Shown piece after piece: positions 33,195 through 46,910 of a stretch of DNA of 64,000 nt. A program made the position numbers and the translations under genes. Under the pieces are notes generated by a model, which did not search any database, was not told the origin of the DNA, and worked only from the letters and a program-made list of their open reading frames with translations. The DNA lies in assembly GCA_037176885.1 (NCBI GenBank), contig JAWWNJ010000034.1, positions 682,001 through 746,000 on the forward strand, written 5' to 3'. The first letter of the stretch is position 1, and every line of letters begins with the position of its first letter. The DNA is from Favolaschia claudopus (lineage: Eukaryota > Basidiomycota > Agaricomycetes > Agaricales > Mycenaceae).

Positions 33195-34822
33195 ATGTTA
33201 CCGCACCTCGCTATCGAGGTTCTCCAAGAGATTGGTGGCCGGGTTCGTACATCCACAGATCCTCACACCGATACACCCTCATATACATACTCTCCGCCTC
33301 CAGCTTCCAAACGCCGACCAAAAGAACCTCCGCGCCGTATGCAGAGAGCTCAATATCGCCATCGACCCGCTCTTCTACACCCTCTTCGTCCTGCGCGGAG
33401 AAAAGATCCGCCAAGAATGCGGGCTCGAGATGCTTGCGCGGCTGGCTGCGGGGAACATCGGGGTGGTCGTATCATTGTCGGACTGTACACATCCGGCCGG
33501 GGAGCAGGGCGATGTTGAGGGGCGAAGGGATGAGTCCGAAGTGGTGGCCCGTGACGATGGAGGTTCCGCATCTGCTCGTCAAGGCTCTATGCGCGATGCA
33601 GAATATCCGAACCGTTGTGTACGGTGCTTTCCAGTCTCGCGTTGGAATAATACAACAAAGCAGGCTTGAACTGACTCGATTTTTCTGTCTAGGTGGACTA
33701 TTCGTACGACGGATCCCGACTGGATCAAGGAAGCCGTCTGCGATGCTATGAATACGCTTCCCCACCTATCGAATTTACAGCTTAAGATGGATAACTATTG
33801 CCCTCTGTCGGCGCTCGCCCCGATTACGCAGCTACGAAAATTGAAGATCGAGACAAGCCATTGGGATTCTACGGACCCTGTACACAAAGTCGAGGTCAAC
33901 CAGCTCATCGGGCGTGCGCACGGGCTTCGTTCGCTAGATCTCACGGGCCACTACGCCTGGTCCAGCGCATGGACGATGCTCCGCGCGACGCTTCTCCGGC
34001 CGAATCCCGAGACACAGATCCATCTCAGGGAACTCACCGCTGGGACTATCTCCGCTGACCTCCTGGCGTATCTCGCCTCGTATTCCGGGCTTCAGAGACT
34101 GACGTTCCCGTTGAACGGGGTGGAGATACCCCACGACGGGCTGGCGGATAAGTTTTTCGGCGAGGTGTTGACGCAGCATGCAAAGTCACTTGTTGAGCTG
34201 GATTGTCCTGCGTATCAGGATGGGATGTGGAGTTTTCGAAGGGAGGTGGGGGATGCGGTGTTACAGTTGAAGAATTTGGAGAGGTTGCATTTGAGCGTGA
34301 ATTCGGGCGATATTCATGAGGATGTCGAGCCGGGGGGAGAATACTGTTGTATGTCTTTCTCTTCATTCTCTCCTTTATCCCCCTTTTCAACTCAACTCTG
34401 ATCACTCGACGGTTTCCATACACACAGACATTACTTCTGACACCGCTGCGCTTCTCCCAAAGCTCCGCCTCCTCCGCATATCGAACGCTCAAGCCCGATT
34501 CTACCGACGGGCAAATCCCATCGTAGTTGCCATCCAGGACTTTACATCGCACATCGAATCCCGCGCGGTCGTATGCACCAAGAACATCGTCTATGCGCTG
34601 CCCGGGGAGAAGCCGGACCCGTCTCTGTACTGGGCTCTTGCCCCGGCGATTTCGGACGAGGGGGAGAGGAGTTCGGTGTCGGTGTATCGGAGGTTGGCGG
34701 CGGATTGTGAGTTGGTGAGGAGTGTGACAGATGAGGTGGAGGGAGGAGGGTCCGGGCGAGGGAATGAGGTTTGCGCCGGAGGAGGATTGATTGATTCATC
34801 GAATGTGCTCGGAGGAATTTAG
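33195..34822 (+). CDS. F-box-like/LRR protein, probable frameshift
   Basis: The start MLPHLAIEVLQEIGGR (33195) and, after a short intron, an F-box-like stretch (LRAVCRELNIAIDPLFYTLF) are followed by leucine-rich segments (GLRSLDLTGHYAW, YSGLQRLTFPLNG, LKNLERLHLSVN). Between about 33450 and 33465 the frame has to shift by one base to go from LARLAAG to SGWSYHCRTVHIRPGS; no intron fits. After that the frame continues through two introns (near 33620 and 34350) to a stop at 34822. It may be a young pseudogene or a base error at a GGGG run. F-box adaptor role by family. Confidence 0.65.
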
Positions 34823-35214
34823 ATGTGGGAGAAGAAAACTGGTAATCGACGATTGTCGCGTGTATTGTTTCGTCTGGCGCTTTTGATTTGCTTTGCTTTT
34901 CGCTGACTTGTAATCGTTGTGTATAGTAATCTGCTTCATTTTTCGCCGTCGTAGACATGCCAGTCGAGGGGTAATACCGCATAAAGTCCGGTGAGAAGAT
35001 CGGCTAAAGCGTCGAAGACTTCGGGACCAAGAAAGGACTCTCCGCCAGAGATTACGACCGCAACACAACAGTCACTTTGACGAGCCCGCTGTTGAGTTTG
35101 CGGGACCATCTAATATCGGTACAGAACTCAATTTCCGGCGTTGTAACTGACTGAAGCTCGACAAAACCTTGAACATATCTCGGTATGAAATTCAATAAAC
35201 AGGGAGCCTATCTA
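34823..35214. other. Spacer with a protein-like fragment
   Basis: Between the F-box gene and SnoaL 2. On the minus strand, about 35085-34940, a frame reads QSDCCVAVVISGGESFLGPE and VFDALADLLTGLYAVLPLDW before a stop. It looks like a conserved C-terminal exon but no matching upstream exon was found. Family not recognised; possibly a remnant. Confidence 0.3.
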
Positions 35215-35745
35215 TCAAGTGCGGAGGGAGGCAAAATACTCGGCAGCGTATTTCGAGTCCGCAAACTCTCTCAATTTCACAATCTTCTCTCCATCAAAAT
35301 GGAAAGTCAACATATACTCGTTCTCGTATTTCTTGCCCGATTTGGACATTCCATCCGCTTTGACCTAGACTCCAGATGAGCAAAGGTTCGAGCGCACAAA
35401 AGGAATAAAATGACGTGGAATACAATGGCGTCTTTGCCCTGGACTATATCCATGGGAGGCAAGAACTGAAGAAAGAAAACTGTTCAACAATGGCGTCGGT
35501 GAATTTGAACTCTTTAAACACACCTTAACATATTCGAAGACAGCCTCCCAGGCATGCTTGAAGAATACTAGGGTCTCCTCCTTGTTTCTGATGGCTTTTC
35601 CCTGGGGTGCAGGCAAGCTCGCGGGGAGAAACTCGTGCTTGAAGTCCGGCGACATAAGTTCCGCCATTGCGGCGAAGTCGAGGGCGCTCAAGAGCGACAG
35701 GAATGTCTGAGCATTCTGAAGTTGTTTCTCGGCGGTGGTAGACAT
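35215..35745 (-). CDS. SnoaL/NTF2-like protein, copy 2
   Basis: Paralogue of the gene at 30575, with exons 35745-35524, 35465-35415 and 35364-35215. It reads MSTTAEKQLQNAQTFLSLLS, then FAAMAELMSPDFKHEFLPAS, then FLPPMDIVQGKDAIVFH, and ends with REFADSKYAAEYFASLRT. About 140 residues; phases agree. Copy 2 and copy 3 are closer to each other than to copy 1 in exon 1 (both two residues shorter). It appears intact and is expected to be transcribed from the conserved upstream block at about 35945-36015. Confidence 0.78.
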
Positions 35746-36492
35746 GTCTGGAAGTGCGTCGAGTGAGGGCTGAGGAGAATAGTAGTAGTTGAAGTTGAAA
35801 GATGAAGAAAAGGTGTCTGGTTTTTATACCTTTGGAGAAGCCGTGAAACGTAGATGGGCCGGGAAACTTAGAAGTCAGCACGCTTGCTACGTATCGCAAA
35901 TTATGCGCAACAGCCGTCTGAAGAACGGAAAATGTGGACTTGAACACAGAGCTCTTGGTTGAACCACAGCCACAAGCCGACGTCAACGCTCGGATGCCAC
36001 CCCGAACACGAAGCGGTGATGACGTGAACCGCGACAGTGATGCGCCAAGCCCTATTTGGGCGATTTTCGGATTGAGGGGGGCAAGCGAGCATCTGGAAGA
36101 GATCAGAGCCAAAGAACACTAACTCTGCTGCTCTGGGCGGCTTCAAGTTTCAGCACATCGAATAGTGAATCATTATCAAATCATTATAGCAGACTGTCGG
36201 CCAAAGTTCAATGGCGGAAATTTGGGATCCTGGATTCTTTGTTCATCCTGCTTTTTCAAAACGGCGTAGAGAGCGTACATTTAGCTTAGTAAAAGATGAA
36301 TTCTTATTGGACTACACGTTCGTATCTTACGAGGTATAAGAGCGAAGAAAGAAAATTCAACCAACCATCACGTGGATGGTTCAACTTTCGTAAGGAGTTT
36401 CGGAATTGATGTCGGCCAAACAATCGCTACGCGACCTGGTCCGTGCACCTCAACGTTGGTATAAAGTCTCCGCCTCATCTTTTGAACAACTC
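35746..36492. promoter_or_regulatory. Divergent promoter region of SnoaL 2 and U1 copy 2
   Basis: On the minus side, the roughly 65-base conserved SnoaL upstream block is at about 35945-36015 and a TTTTTATACC box at about 35822. On the plus side, the U1 elements are CACGTG at 36369-36374, the GCGACCTGGTCCGTGCAC block at about 36431-36448 and TATAAA at 36460-36465, 33 bases before the U1 start. Confidence 0.6.
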
Positions 36493-36667
36493 ATACTTAC
36501 CTTGATGGCACAGGCCCCTTCACCTACCTGGGTCTGTGGGCCGTGGGATCACTCCATAGCACGGCGACCCTGTCCATACAGAGTGCGCCTGCGGCTTGTA
36601 TGTGCTTAGGTGCATGCACCGTCTCAATATTTTCCTGTCCCACCACGGCCACTCGGCTGGGTGGGCC
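36493..36667 (+). ncRNA. U1 spliceosomal snRNA, copy 2
   Basis: Plus-strand copy of the roughly 175-nt U1 gene, starting ATACTTACCTTGATGG and ending in the CCCACC...GGGTGGGCC hairpin before a T-run. It is essentially identical in the RNA region to copies 1 and 3. The 5' flank keeps the TATA box and CACGTG element; the 3' flank has CTAACCCTAACCC. Inverted with respect to the other two copies. Confidence 0.88.
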
Positions 36668-37010
36668 TTTTTTGACGATGTTCCGGTCGTCTAACCCTAA
36701 CCCTATATACATCAATAGGAAATAAATCGCTTTGACCTTCTTTTTGGATCTGACATCAGTCCGCTGGAACTTGCTGTGAGGCTCAAAGGCCAATGTATTT
36801 GCATTCGGTAGACATCAGGCTGCTGTATAGTCCTTAGGTCTCAACGAAACAAGAATGTCTCAGATTCTTCAAATTCAATCGGAGTCCAGAATCAACCCGT
36901 TGTTGATCGCAAATAAAACCGTATTCATATTCAGCCAAAAGAAAACAATCGTAAACTTATAATGGTACCAAAGCGGGAAAAGACAGTTCGGAGTACAACC
37001 CGCGATACAA
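36668..37010. other. Spacer between U1 copy 2 and laccase-like gene 2
   Basis: About 340 bases. In module copy 1 the corresponding place holds the ankyrin gene; here no ankyrin sequence is visible. Apart from the telomere-like double repeat at about 36697-36710, nothing was recognised. Confidence 0.45.
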
Positions 37011-40007
37011 TCATCTCTTCTCACCCTCGGGAAGAGCGTTGTATGCCGGGCAGAGCGCGTCCCAAGCATCGTCTGGGTGCACCTGCTCGCGTGTTTCTTC
37101 CAGACCACCGGCAATGACTGAGGCCAACCCGACGTTGAAGTGCCAGAAAACTATAATGCGCAGATGTCAGCGCGAATTCTGAAAATCGAGATAGCTACTC
37201 ACTGTGACAATGGACTAGTGGAAAGAGTGGTTCGAAAATTGTTAGCATCTCAACTCCGTAAATACAAATAAAACTCACAGAACCAAGGGCCTAGTCAAGA
37301 TATAGTTAGCTATGTATTCAGCTTGAAACAATATACCCACCTGGCTTATCGGTCGTGAACCGGACGATAGTTCCACCAGATCCGGCGCCAGCAACCTGCA
37401 AGAGCATGAGTAACGGGCCAACGAAACAAATATATTCCCTGGCGCACATCTCTGCGAATGGGGTTCACGAAGTTCGGCTCAGAAGCATTGGACTTGATGA
37501 GCCAGAAGTTGTTCTATTCGTTTTGAGTACGCTGCTTCGTCAACTTTCGATAATGTGAACTCACCCCGTGCAAATGGAAAGCTGAGTGAAGAAAGAAAAG
37601 GTCAAAACTTGATTTTTTTTAAATGAAAATTGAACAGCGTACGATGAAGTTCATCTTCGTCGCTAATCATAGTCAGACTAGCGAAGAATCATGGATTCAT
37701 GTCAACGAGACACACCTCGGTGGGAAGGTCACTTGAATGACCTTATTCGCAGGGAAGACAAACGTATTTTCCGTCTTGTTGAAATCCGCCGCGGAGTTTG
37801 CACCGTCCAAGATCTTCACAAGAGTCGGGATCACAGGGGAAATATACGAGACGTTGTTGATATTCCACTGGGTGTTGAATCCTGAGGGGCTGCTTGCATT
37901 GGCGGTCATGCTGGTCACGAAGGTCAAGTTGAAGTCCGGAGCGGGAGGCTTGTGAAGAATTTAGTTGGCTGTCAATATACAAAATGGAACTTGTCGCTTA
38001 CGACTTCTGGAACGAGAGGCTACGAGGACATCCGGTGAGTTCGTTGTATGAATTAGAAGAATTATAATCGCTTACCCTGAGATCTCCTTCAACGAGAGGG
38101 ATTGGGTTGGCCGGGCCAAGCGTCATCGGAGTTGTCGGCTCAGCATTCGGTGCACCGGCGTAGTGCAAAACACCACGACCAAGTGTGACGTTGAGATTCA
38201 AATTGCGCGCGGGGTTTCCACCTCCCAGGACAGTGTCTAGTACATTTTGAGATCAGGGATGGTCAGAACAAACTGAAAACGGTGCTGACTGATCCAGTAG
38301 TTGCCGATGGGCTGATTGGCAGTGACCTAGATATATGGCTTAGAGTAGAACAAGTACGATTACTTGCTACGCACAACGACAGAGTAGCGCTGACCAGCGA
38401 GCATGTCCAAGATATTGACCGTGTGGGGTGTGGTGGCGACACCTGAATTGCTTCAATGAATTCACATCCGGGAAAGAGTGCGAATGCTTACCGTCGGCTT
38501 CAATGATCTAGAGCCCAAATCAGTGGATTTTGAGTGCATACACCAACAATACTTACAGTCATGGTGTCTGAAATCGGCGATGAGAAACCGGTACATAAGC
38601 AGGCAGCTTTCACTTACGGTTATCAATAGAAACCATGAAGTCGCTGCGCGCGGACATGTTGATGAGGCGGAAGCGATAGCGCGTGTTCCGGGTTACCGAA
38701 ACGACAGAGTATTTGGTCTTTGGACCGCCATTGAAGCGACCAGCTCCGTTGAACAAGCCACTGTCGACCAAGTAGTCAGAATCGGACTCATCAAGGGAGA
38801 AATATTCTTACGCGTCAGCAACCGGGATGATTTGAGTATTAATGTAAGACTGAAGCAAAGGAATGGTGCTGTTGTGCCACCAGTCAGCGACGGTCAGGAT
38901 CTAGTGTTCCGAATGAGATTATTAAGTGGTTAGGGAAAAATGGACTTACGGTGTTCTCGTTGTCGACATCTAGGGCTCTGTTGAGTCAAGGTGCTTGTGC
39001 GGTTGGAAAGAAAATTTACCGTAAAGGTGCGCAAGAGGATCCGCGGGGTCTATGCCTCGTCAACCGGGCTAACACGTAGACCGAGAAGGCAACACAACGA
39101 ACCATATATGACCAGCGGCGCGCGAAAACCATCAGCATACCTTTTCCCCCATGAGTAAATTCGTGAAACAGATATGGTCGACCTACTGCATAGAGAGCTG
39201 GCTGCGCGATCACATATAAAAATCAATATTGTGCAAATCAGAGAGCAGAAAATTTACCTGTGATACCAGAAGGTGCCGGTTTGCGTGCCGCTTCAAAATT
39301 CGTCAGCTGAGAATGAATTCAACATCGGAGGATGAGCGTACAGAGGCAGAGCTACAGAATATTTAGATCACGTGCATTGCGAAAAGATGTCACTTACTGT
39401 ACGTGTAGGACGTTCCCGGACCGAAAGGGCAGGTTCTGCAGAGAATTAGTAAGGCTCAACTGACTCTTGTTCTTTCAACGAACGTCACAAATGGAGACCC
39501 TTCATCGTAGATTCCTGGGGTGTCAATGAAAACTCCGTCAAAATCCTGTTCGAGGTGAGGTTGAATACAAAACATAAGATGGCAGGTACGTACAACGGAA
39601 GTCGAGAGCCGCATCGTGTTGTCGGTCTACAGAATTGTGAAGGAACAGTACCAAGAGAGCCACAAAATTTGCCCTACCAGCTTGTTGTTGACCTTAACTA
39701 CCAGGGTGTCTCCCTTGTTGGCAGTAATAACCGGTCCGGGGAAACTAGAAACGAGTCAGCGTCTAGCAGAAACGATGTGAGGCATTTCTTACGTTCCATT
39801 GGCAAGAACAGCAGCTGTGTGTTGGACGACCTATTAGTTTGGGAACAAGGAGAGAGCGGGTAACATACAGCGGCTGAAACCGTCGGGCGCGACGTGCCCA
39901 TTGACAATGTCGAGGGTGATGTGCTTGGTGACTGGTCGGACAACCGCACCCCGCAAGGGGTGCGGTTTCAAGAGAGCTAAGAGCAGAACTGAGGATAAGA
40001 GCTGCAT
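37011..40007 (-). CDS. Laccase-like multicopper oxidase 2, lacking HWHG motif
   Basis: Paralogue of laccase-like gene 1, with the same exon plan, from ATG at 40007 to TGA at 37011. Segments seen include NGTFPGPVITANKGDTLVV, STSV joined to DFDGVFIDTPGIYDEG (junction 39594/39545), TCPFGPGTSYTY, GTQTGTFWYHSQ, YADGFRAPLVIY, DWWHNSTIPLL, HPFHLHGN, NPIRRDV and HCHIFWHFNVGLA. As in gene 1, HWHG is missing, HSH is HSQ and YCDG is YADG, while the type-1 copper residues stay. The same losses in two diverged genes argue that they predate the duplication and are tolerated or selected. The signal peptide region contains a strong hairpin (39942-39967). Confidence 0.85.
39942..39967. other. Perfect 11-bp hairpin in the signal-peptide codons of laccase-like gene 2
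   Basis: AACCGCACCCC and GGGGTGCGGTT flank a four-base loop. It lies about 40-66 nt after the ATG on the minus strand, within the signal-peptide coding region, where the residues (KPHPLRGAVV) are unlike those of gene 1. Confidence 0.8.
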
Positions 40008-41543
40008 GGTCCTTGACGAGATCCCTCAAGACTCCCGCCTTTTAACCGACGGCCTATGTAGATGAGAATTTTATGAATTCCTAGAAAAAGATGCCCTGAG
40101 GTTCGAGTGAACTGGCTAAACATTAGACTTACCTGATGCGGATGACGGCCAATGAAGGAAATGCGGTTGCGACTGAAAGATCATGAGGCGGAAAATTCGG
40201 TTCCTAATGTGCGTGGTTTGTTGCGTCAAAAGAGACACTTGTGCGCGATATGTTAAGGAAGGCGTCGGTTCCGCGATGCACCTACCGAATTCGACACAAA
40301 GTTCCTGCAGTGAGAGGAAATAATTGCATCCAGAAACCAATGGAATACGAACCATCCCATAAAATTGCCGCACGCGAGAGTGATTGGATTGGAAGTTGCG
40401 GTTCTATTTCTTGAAACAGGTCAAAAATAGGTCAGAAAACAATGGCACGTAGATGAAAGGTCGGTTAATCCCTTTCAAGGTCCGCCGCACTCACAGAGCA
40501 AGCAGTAAAAGGGAACTTGCTGCCCAATAAGGGGACTGAAAACTGTAATTCGATGTCCAGGTATCTATTTCTGAAGAAACCCGTGGTGGTTTGATGGAAG
40601 ACACGGCGACCTTGCTGATCAGATCTGAAGCTGGAGGGCGAGAATTTGTACAGGAAGGTTCGAGCACGCGTCAAACGCATGAAGCAATAATAAAGGCCGC
40701 GATTTTTCTCTAAGCGACGAAAGTGTGCTTGAATCCATGCATACTGGCTATTTGGAGGATCGGCGAGACGAGACACGAAGAAGAAGGATGCTATGGCTTC
40801 CCATTTGAATTGGAGATGCGGAACCCAGGACAAGTGCGTGTACACAAGATGTGTTGCAGGTACCACATATTACTTGATCAGGATTGGACGCCCAAGAATA
40901 GATATTTGCAGAGTGGTCATGGGGCTTCACGAACTTGCACATCCCGCTTATTCATCCCTGGTTGTGAGAGGGGGTCTAGAGTAGTCCCCCAATTGTTCTA
41001 TATATTTCTGTGTCTCTGCAGTGGCTTCGCTCTGGAGACAACGAGAAATATCATGATTTTCCAGGGATGGCAGGCCGGCCCAGACACAGCCTTAGCACAT
41101 CTTGAATAACGAGCGCGGCGGGGAAGAGGAGAATGCCTAGTCTCGCGGAGAGCTTTCTTGCTAGCCCAAAGTGTGCCATCTCGGAACTCCTGCCAGTGGC
41201 CGTTTACCGAGTCGGTCGGAGTCACGTCGCTGACTCTTTGATAATCTTGTAAGTAATTCCCGTGCCACCCGAATTTGCATGCTCAGCAGCAAAACTGAGA
41301 CATTTTAACACAGCCAGAGCAGGGCGTCCGCAGCAGATTTCGAGTGTCGGATGAGAGAGCGGGTCAAGGTGCAAGACGATCACGTGAATCACGTGCGGCT
41401 GAATAATTGATGACGGACGATTGCGAATGCGGCTTGTCGTCAACCATCTTATTCGCTATAAATCCGCAGGACCAACAAGTGGAATCTTTATCTTTCCCTC
41501 CTCACATCGAAAGCGAATCCCCAACTTCAATCTCATACGGTCC
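40008..41543. other. Intergenic region upstream of laccase-like gene 2 and msrB
   Basis: About 1.5 kb. It should hold the laccase promoter on the left. A TATA-like GCTATAAATCC at about 41454 lies 90 bases before the msrB ATG. A 133-codon minus-strand frame at 40866-40465 starts with GTG, has no known motif and is not supported. Confidence 0.4.
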
Positions 41544-42129
41544 ATGTCAACCAAAGTAGAGAAATCTGAGGACGAATGGAGGGCAATTTTGAGCCGGGAG
41601 CAGGTATGTGGGCTTGATCCTGAATTCAGGAATCACAGCGAGTTTGAGGGGCTGATGAAGCTCCTTAGTTCCGCGTCATCCGACAGAAGGGCACAGAACG
41701 CGCCGGCACGGGGGAATACGACAAGCACTCTGAAGCAGGTGTCTATAACTGTGCAGCTTGCTCGACCCCATTGTATAAGAGCACCACAAAGTTCAACGTA
41801 CGTCTCATTTGACTGTACGTATATCCAAAATTGGCTTATGTCGATTCATATACAGAGCGGATGCGGATGGCCCGCCTTCTTCGACGCAATCCCCGGCGCA
41901 GTCACCCGCCATGTCGACAGCTCCTGGGGCATGGAGCGCACAGAGATTGTCTGCACGGCTTGTGGAGGACACTTGGGGCATGTTTTCAAGGGCGAGAAGT
42001 TTGACACTCCCAGTAAGTCATCCCTCTATTCTTTATTATCTTCCCTCAATTCTTGCTGCAGCCGACGAGCGACACTGCGTCAATTCCGTCTCGCTCACAT
42101 TTGAGAATGGCGATGGGACGGAAAAGTAA
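41544..42129 (+). CDS. msrB: Methionine-R-sulfoxide reductase B
   Basis: Reduces methionine-R-sulfoxide in oxidised proteins. Exons begin [20 protein letters not shown] (41544), then [20 protein letters not shown] with the first zinc CxxC (CAAC) in [17 protein letters not shown], then [16 protein letters not shown] and the second CxxC (CTAC) in [15 protein letters not shown]. The last exon, after an intron at about 42013-42060, gives [16 protein letters not shown] with the catalytic Cys. The start at 41544 is preferred because a TATA-like box lies at 41454, inside the longer upstream frame. Length (about 135) and all motifs are standard. Confidence 0.93.
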
Positions 42130-42274
42130 GCGCAGTGGTCCCCGTCAACTTGCTGTCTGAGCTCTTTTTCTTCATTCTCCGAGACCTCCGCCCCCGATGA
42201 ACAACTCGATGTGGGCGAGGCTGCAACGTGCTGTATTTGGACGGATGTAATATCATACACAATGGAATGCAATT

Positions 42275-44403
<2,129 letters not shown>

Positions 44404-44689
44404 GGCTTGAAATTTCGAGGGTGTGGTTGGGGGAAGAGCGAGCCGACTCGACACAGATATTGCTCAAGGAGATGATTATCAGAAGTGATGCATCGATTCC
44501 GATCATTGTGTGCTAACTCCCTCTCTTTGCGTTCATGGCTGAACGTTTGACACACGGAGCAGCTAATTCAAGACCGAGTTTTGAACCAGACTGAACATAA
44601 AACTATAGACATTGAAAGCTACCTGGCAGTCCGGAGATTAGGTCGGCATACAGCATTCGAGCCGTGGATTGCTTCAACTCACTGTCCTG

Positions 44690-45727
44690 TCAATTTCCCT
44701 GGGTCTGCATCTTTGTCACTTGGCGCTCTGCTTCCTTGAATATCTCTTCGACGATCTCGAGGTACTTCTTCTCCTCGCGAATACTGACCGCCCTCGCCAA
44801 CTCTGTCAAGTGTTCAGTGACTACCTCCATAGTGTCTGTTTTGCTCGCTCCGTGCACCAACAAGAGCGCCATGATTTCTTTCTGTTGCTCGCTCAGCGGC
44901 ACCCCTGACCATTGAATTGGACGCGCCGGCGAATTATTCCTTCTCCTCGTCGATGGGTAGTGCCGGTGATGGCCCTCGGTTGGATGAGGCAATTGCATTG
45001 CGACGTAGAGCAGAGGCGCAGTATGGGGAGGAGGAAGCCTGCCTGCGGGGTTCAGCAAGAGAGGAACGCTTATATCTGCTTTGGCGCCGAGATTCAGAAG
45101 CCTTTTCACGCCGTCTACATTCAAGCTGCGCACAGCAAATCCCAAAGGAGGTCCAAAATGGCCAAGTTGTTCCGGATTTGCCCCGCGCTGGAGAAGTAAG
45201 TCCATCATTTCGATGTCTGCACGCCAGCGGGCGTAGTGAAGCGGGGTCATATCGAACCCGCCGTATCCATAGCTCGAGTCTATGGGTGCACCGTGATCCA
45301 AAAGCAATGTCATCATCTCAATGCGATTCTTCTCGACTGCGAGATGTAACGGCTGATATTCGTCGGAGCCCCACGTTGCGGTGATATCTGCACCAGCATC
45401 GAGGAGCATTTTCGCTATTTCGAGATTGCCGGACGCGGCAGCCGCATGTAGAGGTGTTTTGCGAGCCCATTGGTGGTGGCTTGAGCTGGGAGGGATCGAG
45501 TGTGGCGGCGCCAATAACTTGGCTACAAATTGAGGGCGCGAATCGGACGCCCACAATAACAGATCTTCTCCCAAGTCCGGCGTGATGCGATCCTCCAGTT
45601 CAGGTTGGAGGATCTGGTGAAGACGGTGGCATGTGCGAGCGAAGGCATCGAGATCTGGGATCGAGAGCAGAGGGGTAAGGAGCAAAAGTAGTTCGGGCAA
45701 AAAGTCGCCCAGGTAGTCTCTTGACAT
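44690..45727 (-). CDS. F-box-like ankyrin repeat protein, copy 2
   Basis: Intronless paralogue of the gene at 27941-28963, beginning MSRDYLGDFLPELLLLLTP at 45727 (an upstream in-frame ATG at 45772 exists but is not shared by the paralogue). F-box-like stretch LDAFARTCHRLHQILQPE, ankyrin units TPLHAAAASGNLEIAKMLL, QPLHLAVEKNRIEMMTLLL, TPLHYARWRADIEMMDLLL and LGFAVRSLNVDGVKRLLNLG, then a helical C-terminus. About 345 residues. Identity with copy 1 is very high through the repeats and lower in the C-terminal tail. Intact. Confidence 0.85.
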   Translation of the reverse strand: MSRDYLGDFLPELLLLLTPLLSIPDLDAFARTCHRLHQILQPELEDRITPDLGEDLLLWASDSRPQFVAKLLAPPHSIPPSSSHHQWARKTPLHAAAASGNLEIAKMLLDAGADITATWGSDEYQPLHLAVEKNRIEMMTLLLDHGAPIDSSYGYGGFDMTPLHYARWRADIEMMDLLLQRGANPEQLGHFGPPLGFAVRSLNVDGVKRLLNLGAKADISVPLLLNPAGRLPPPHTAPLLYVAMQLPHPTEGHHRHYPSTRRRNNSPARPIQWSGVPLSEQQKEIMALLLVHGASKTDTMEVVTEHLTELARAVSIREEKKYLEIVEEIFKEAERQVTKMQTQGN

Positions 45728-46019
45728 GGTGAGAAGAAAAGAGAAGCTGTGGGTCCGATTCGCCGATGTCATAGATAGAGCGCTTCAGGTTCTGCCACGA
45801 ATCGAATGGTATACTACGGAAATCAGCTCGATTAGAGAGAACATAGAAGGAAGCTGAGGTGGCACGAATAGCCGTAGAAGTAGAAACTAGCGAACAATAG
45901 GTGACTGATTCAAGCCAAGATAAGCCAAACACGTGCAAACCGCCAAAGCAGGAAGGTCAAAGCGATTTATTTCGGAACACATAGGGTTAGGGTTAGATGA
46001 CCGGAACATCGTAAAAAAA

Positions 46020-46194
46020 GGCCCACCCAGCCGAGTGGCCGTGGTGGGACAGGAAAATATTGAGACGGTGCATGCACCTAAGCACATACAAGCCGCAGGC
46101 GCACTCTGTATGGACAGGGTCGCCGTGCTATGGAGTGATCCCACGGCCCACAGACCCAGGTAGGTGAAGGGGCCTGTGCCATCAAGGTAAGTAT
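46020..46194 (-). ncRNA. U1 spliceosomal snRNA, copy 3
   Basis: Minus-strand U1 gene, starting ATACTTACCTTGATGG at 46194 and ending at the terminal hairpin next to a T-run, about 175 nt. The RNA part matches copies 1 and 2. A TATAAAACC box lies about 30 bases upstream and the CACGTG element at 46306-46311, 112 bases upstream as in copy 1. Confidence 0.88.
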
Positions 46195-46910
46195 GAGTTG
46201 CTCGGAAGATGAGGCGGAGGTTTTATACCGCGGCTGGAGTGCACCGACCATGTCGCGTAGCAATTGTTTGGTTGGGATCAATTCACTTACGAAAGTTGAA
46301 CTATTCACGTGATGGTTGGTTGAATTTTCTTTCTTCGCCAAATTCTCGTAAACTACGAACGACCGGCCCACGATAAATTCACTCGAAAGCTCAAACCGCT
46401 AATTATAACTGCACGCTCCTGCGCAGCTCTTTTTAAAAAGCAGAATGAACAAAGGGTCAAGAGTTCGAAATCAAACTTGGCCAATTATCTTTGAACTTGA
46501 ATTGTCTGGCATAAGTAATGGTTCTCTTTTTCGACAGGTTGAAGCTTGAAGCCGCCCGGAGCAGCAGATTGTGCTCTAGCTCTGCGTTTCTTTAGTTGTT
46601 CGCCTGCGCCCAGTGCCTCAAGGAAGCTTGAGGACAGCGGCATCACGATCGGACTCACCTCATCACCGCTTGGTCGTCGGGCTCATATCCGAGCTCCGAC
46701 ATCGGTTTGTTGTTGTGGTTCAACTAATTATCAGTGTTTAAGTCCAGATTTTCCGTTCTTTACACAATTTGCGATGTGTAGCAAATATTTTGTTTTCTGA
46801 ACTTTCGGTTCATCTATACGCCTCACGACTCTTCCATCCCTATAAAAGCCAAACGACTTTTCTTCTTTTTTTCAACAAATATTCAACTCTACAACGGCAA
46901 ATCTCAAAGC
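46195..46910. promoter_or_regulatory. Divergent promoter region of U1 copy 3 and SnoaL 3
   Basis: It holds the U1 upstream elements (CACGTG at 46306-46311 within ACGAAAGTTGAACTATTCACGTG) and, at about 46650-46740, the conserved SnoaL upstream block. TATAAAAGCC at about 46842 is the likely core promoter of SnoaL 3. Confidence 0.55.

Noticed and set aside
40465..40866. 133-codon minus-strand frame upstream of laccase-like gene 2
   Set aside because: It begins with GTG rather than ATG and shows no known domain or conserved exon junction.
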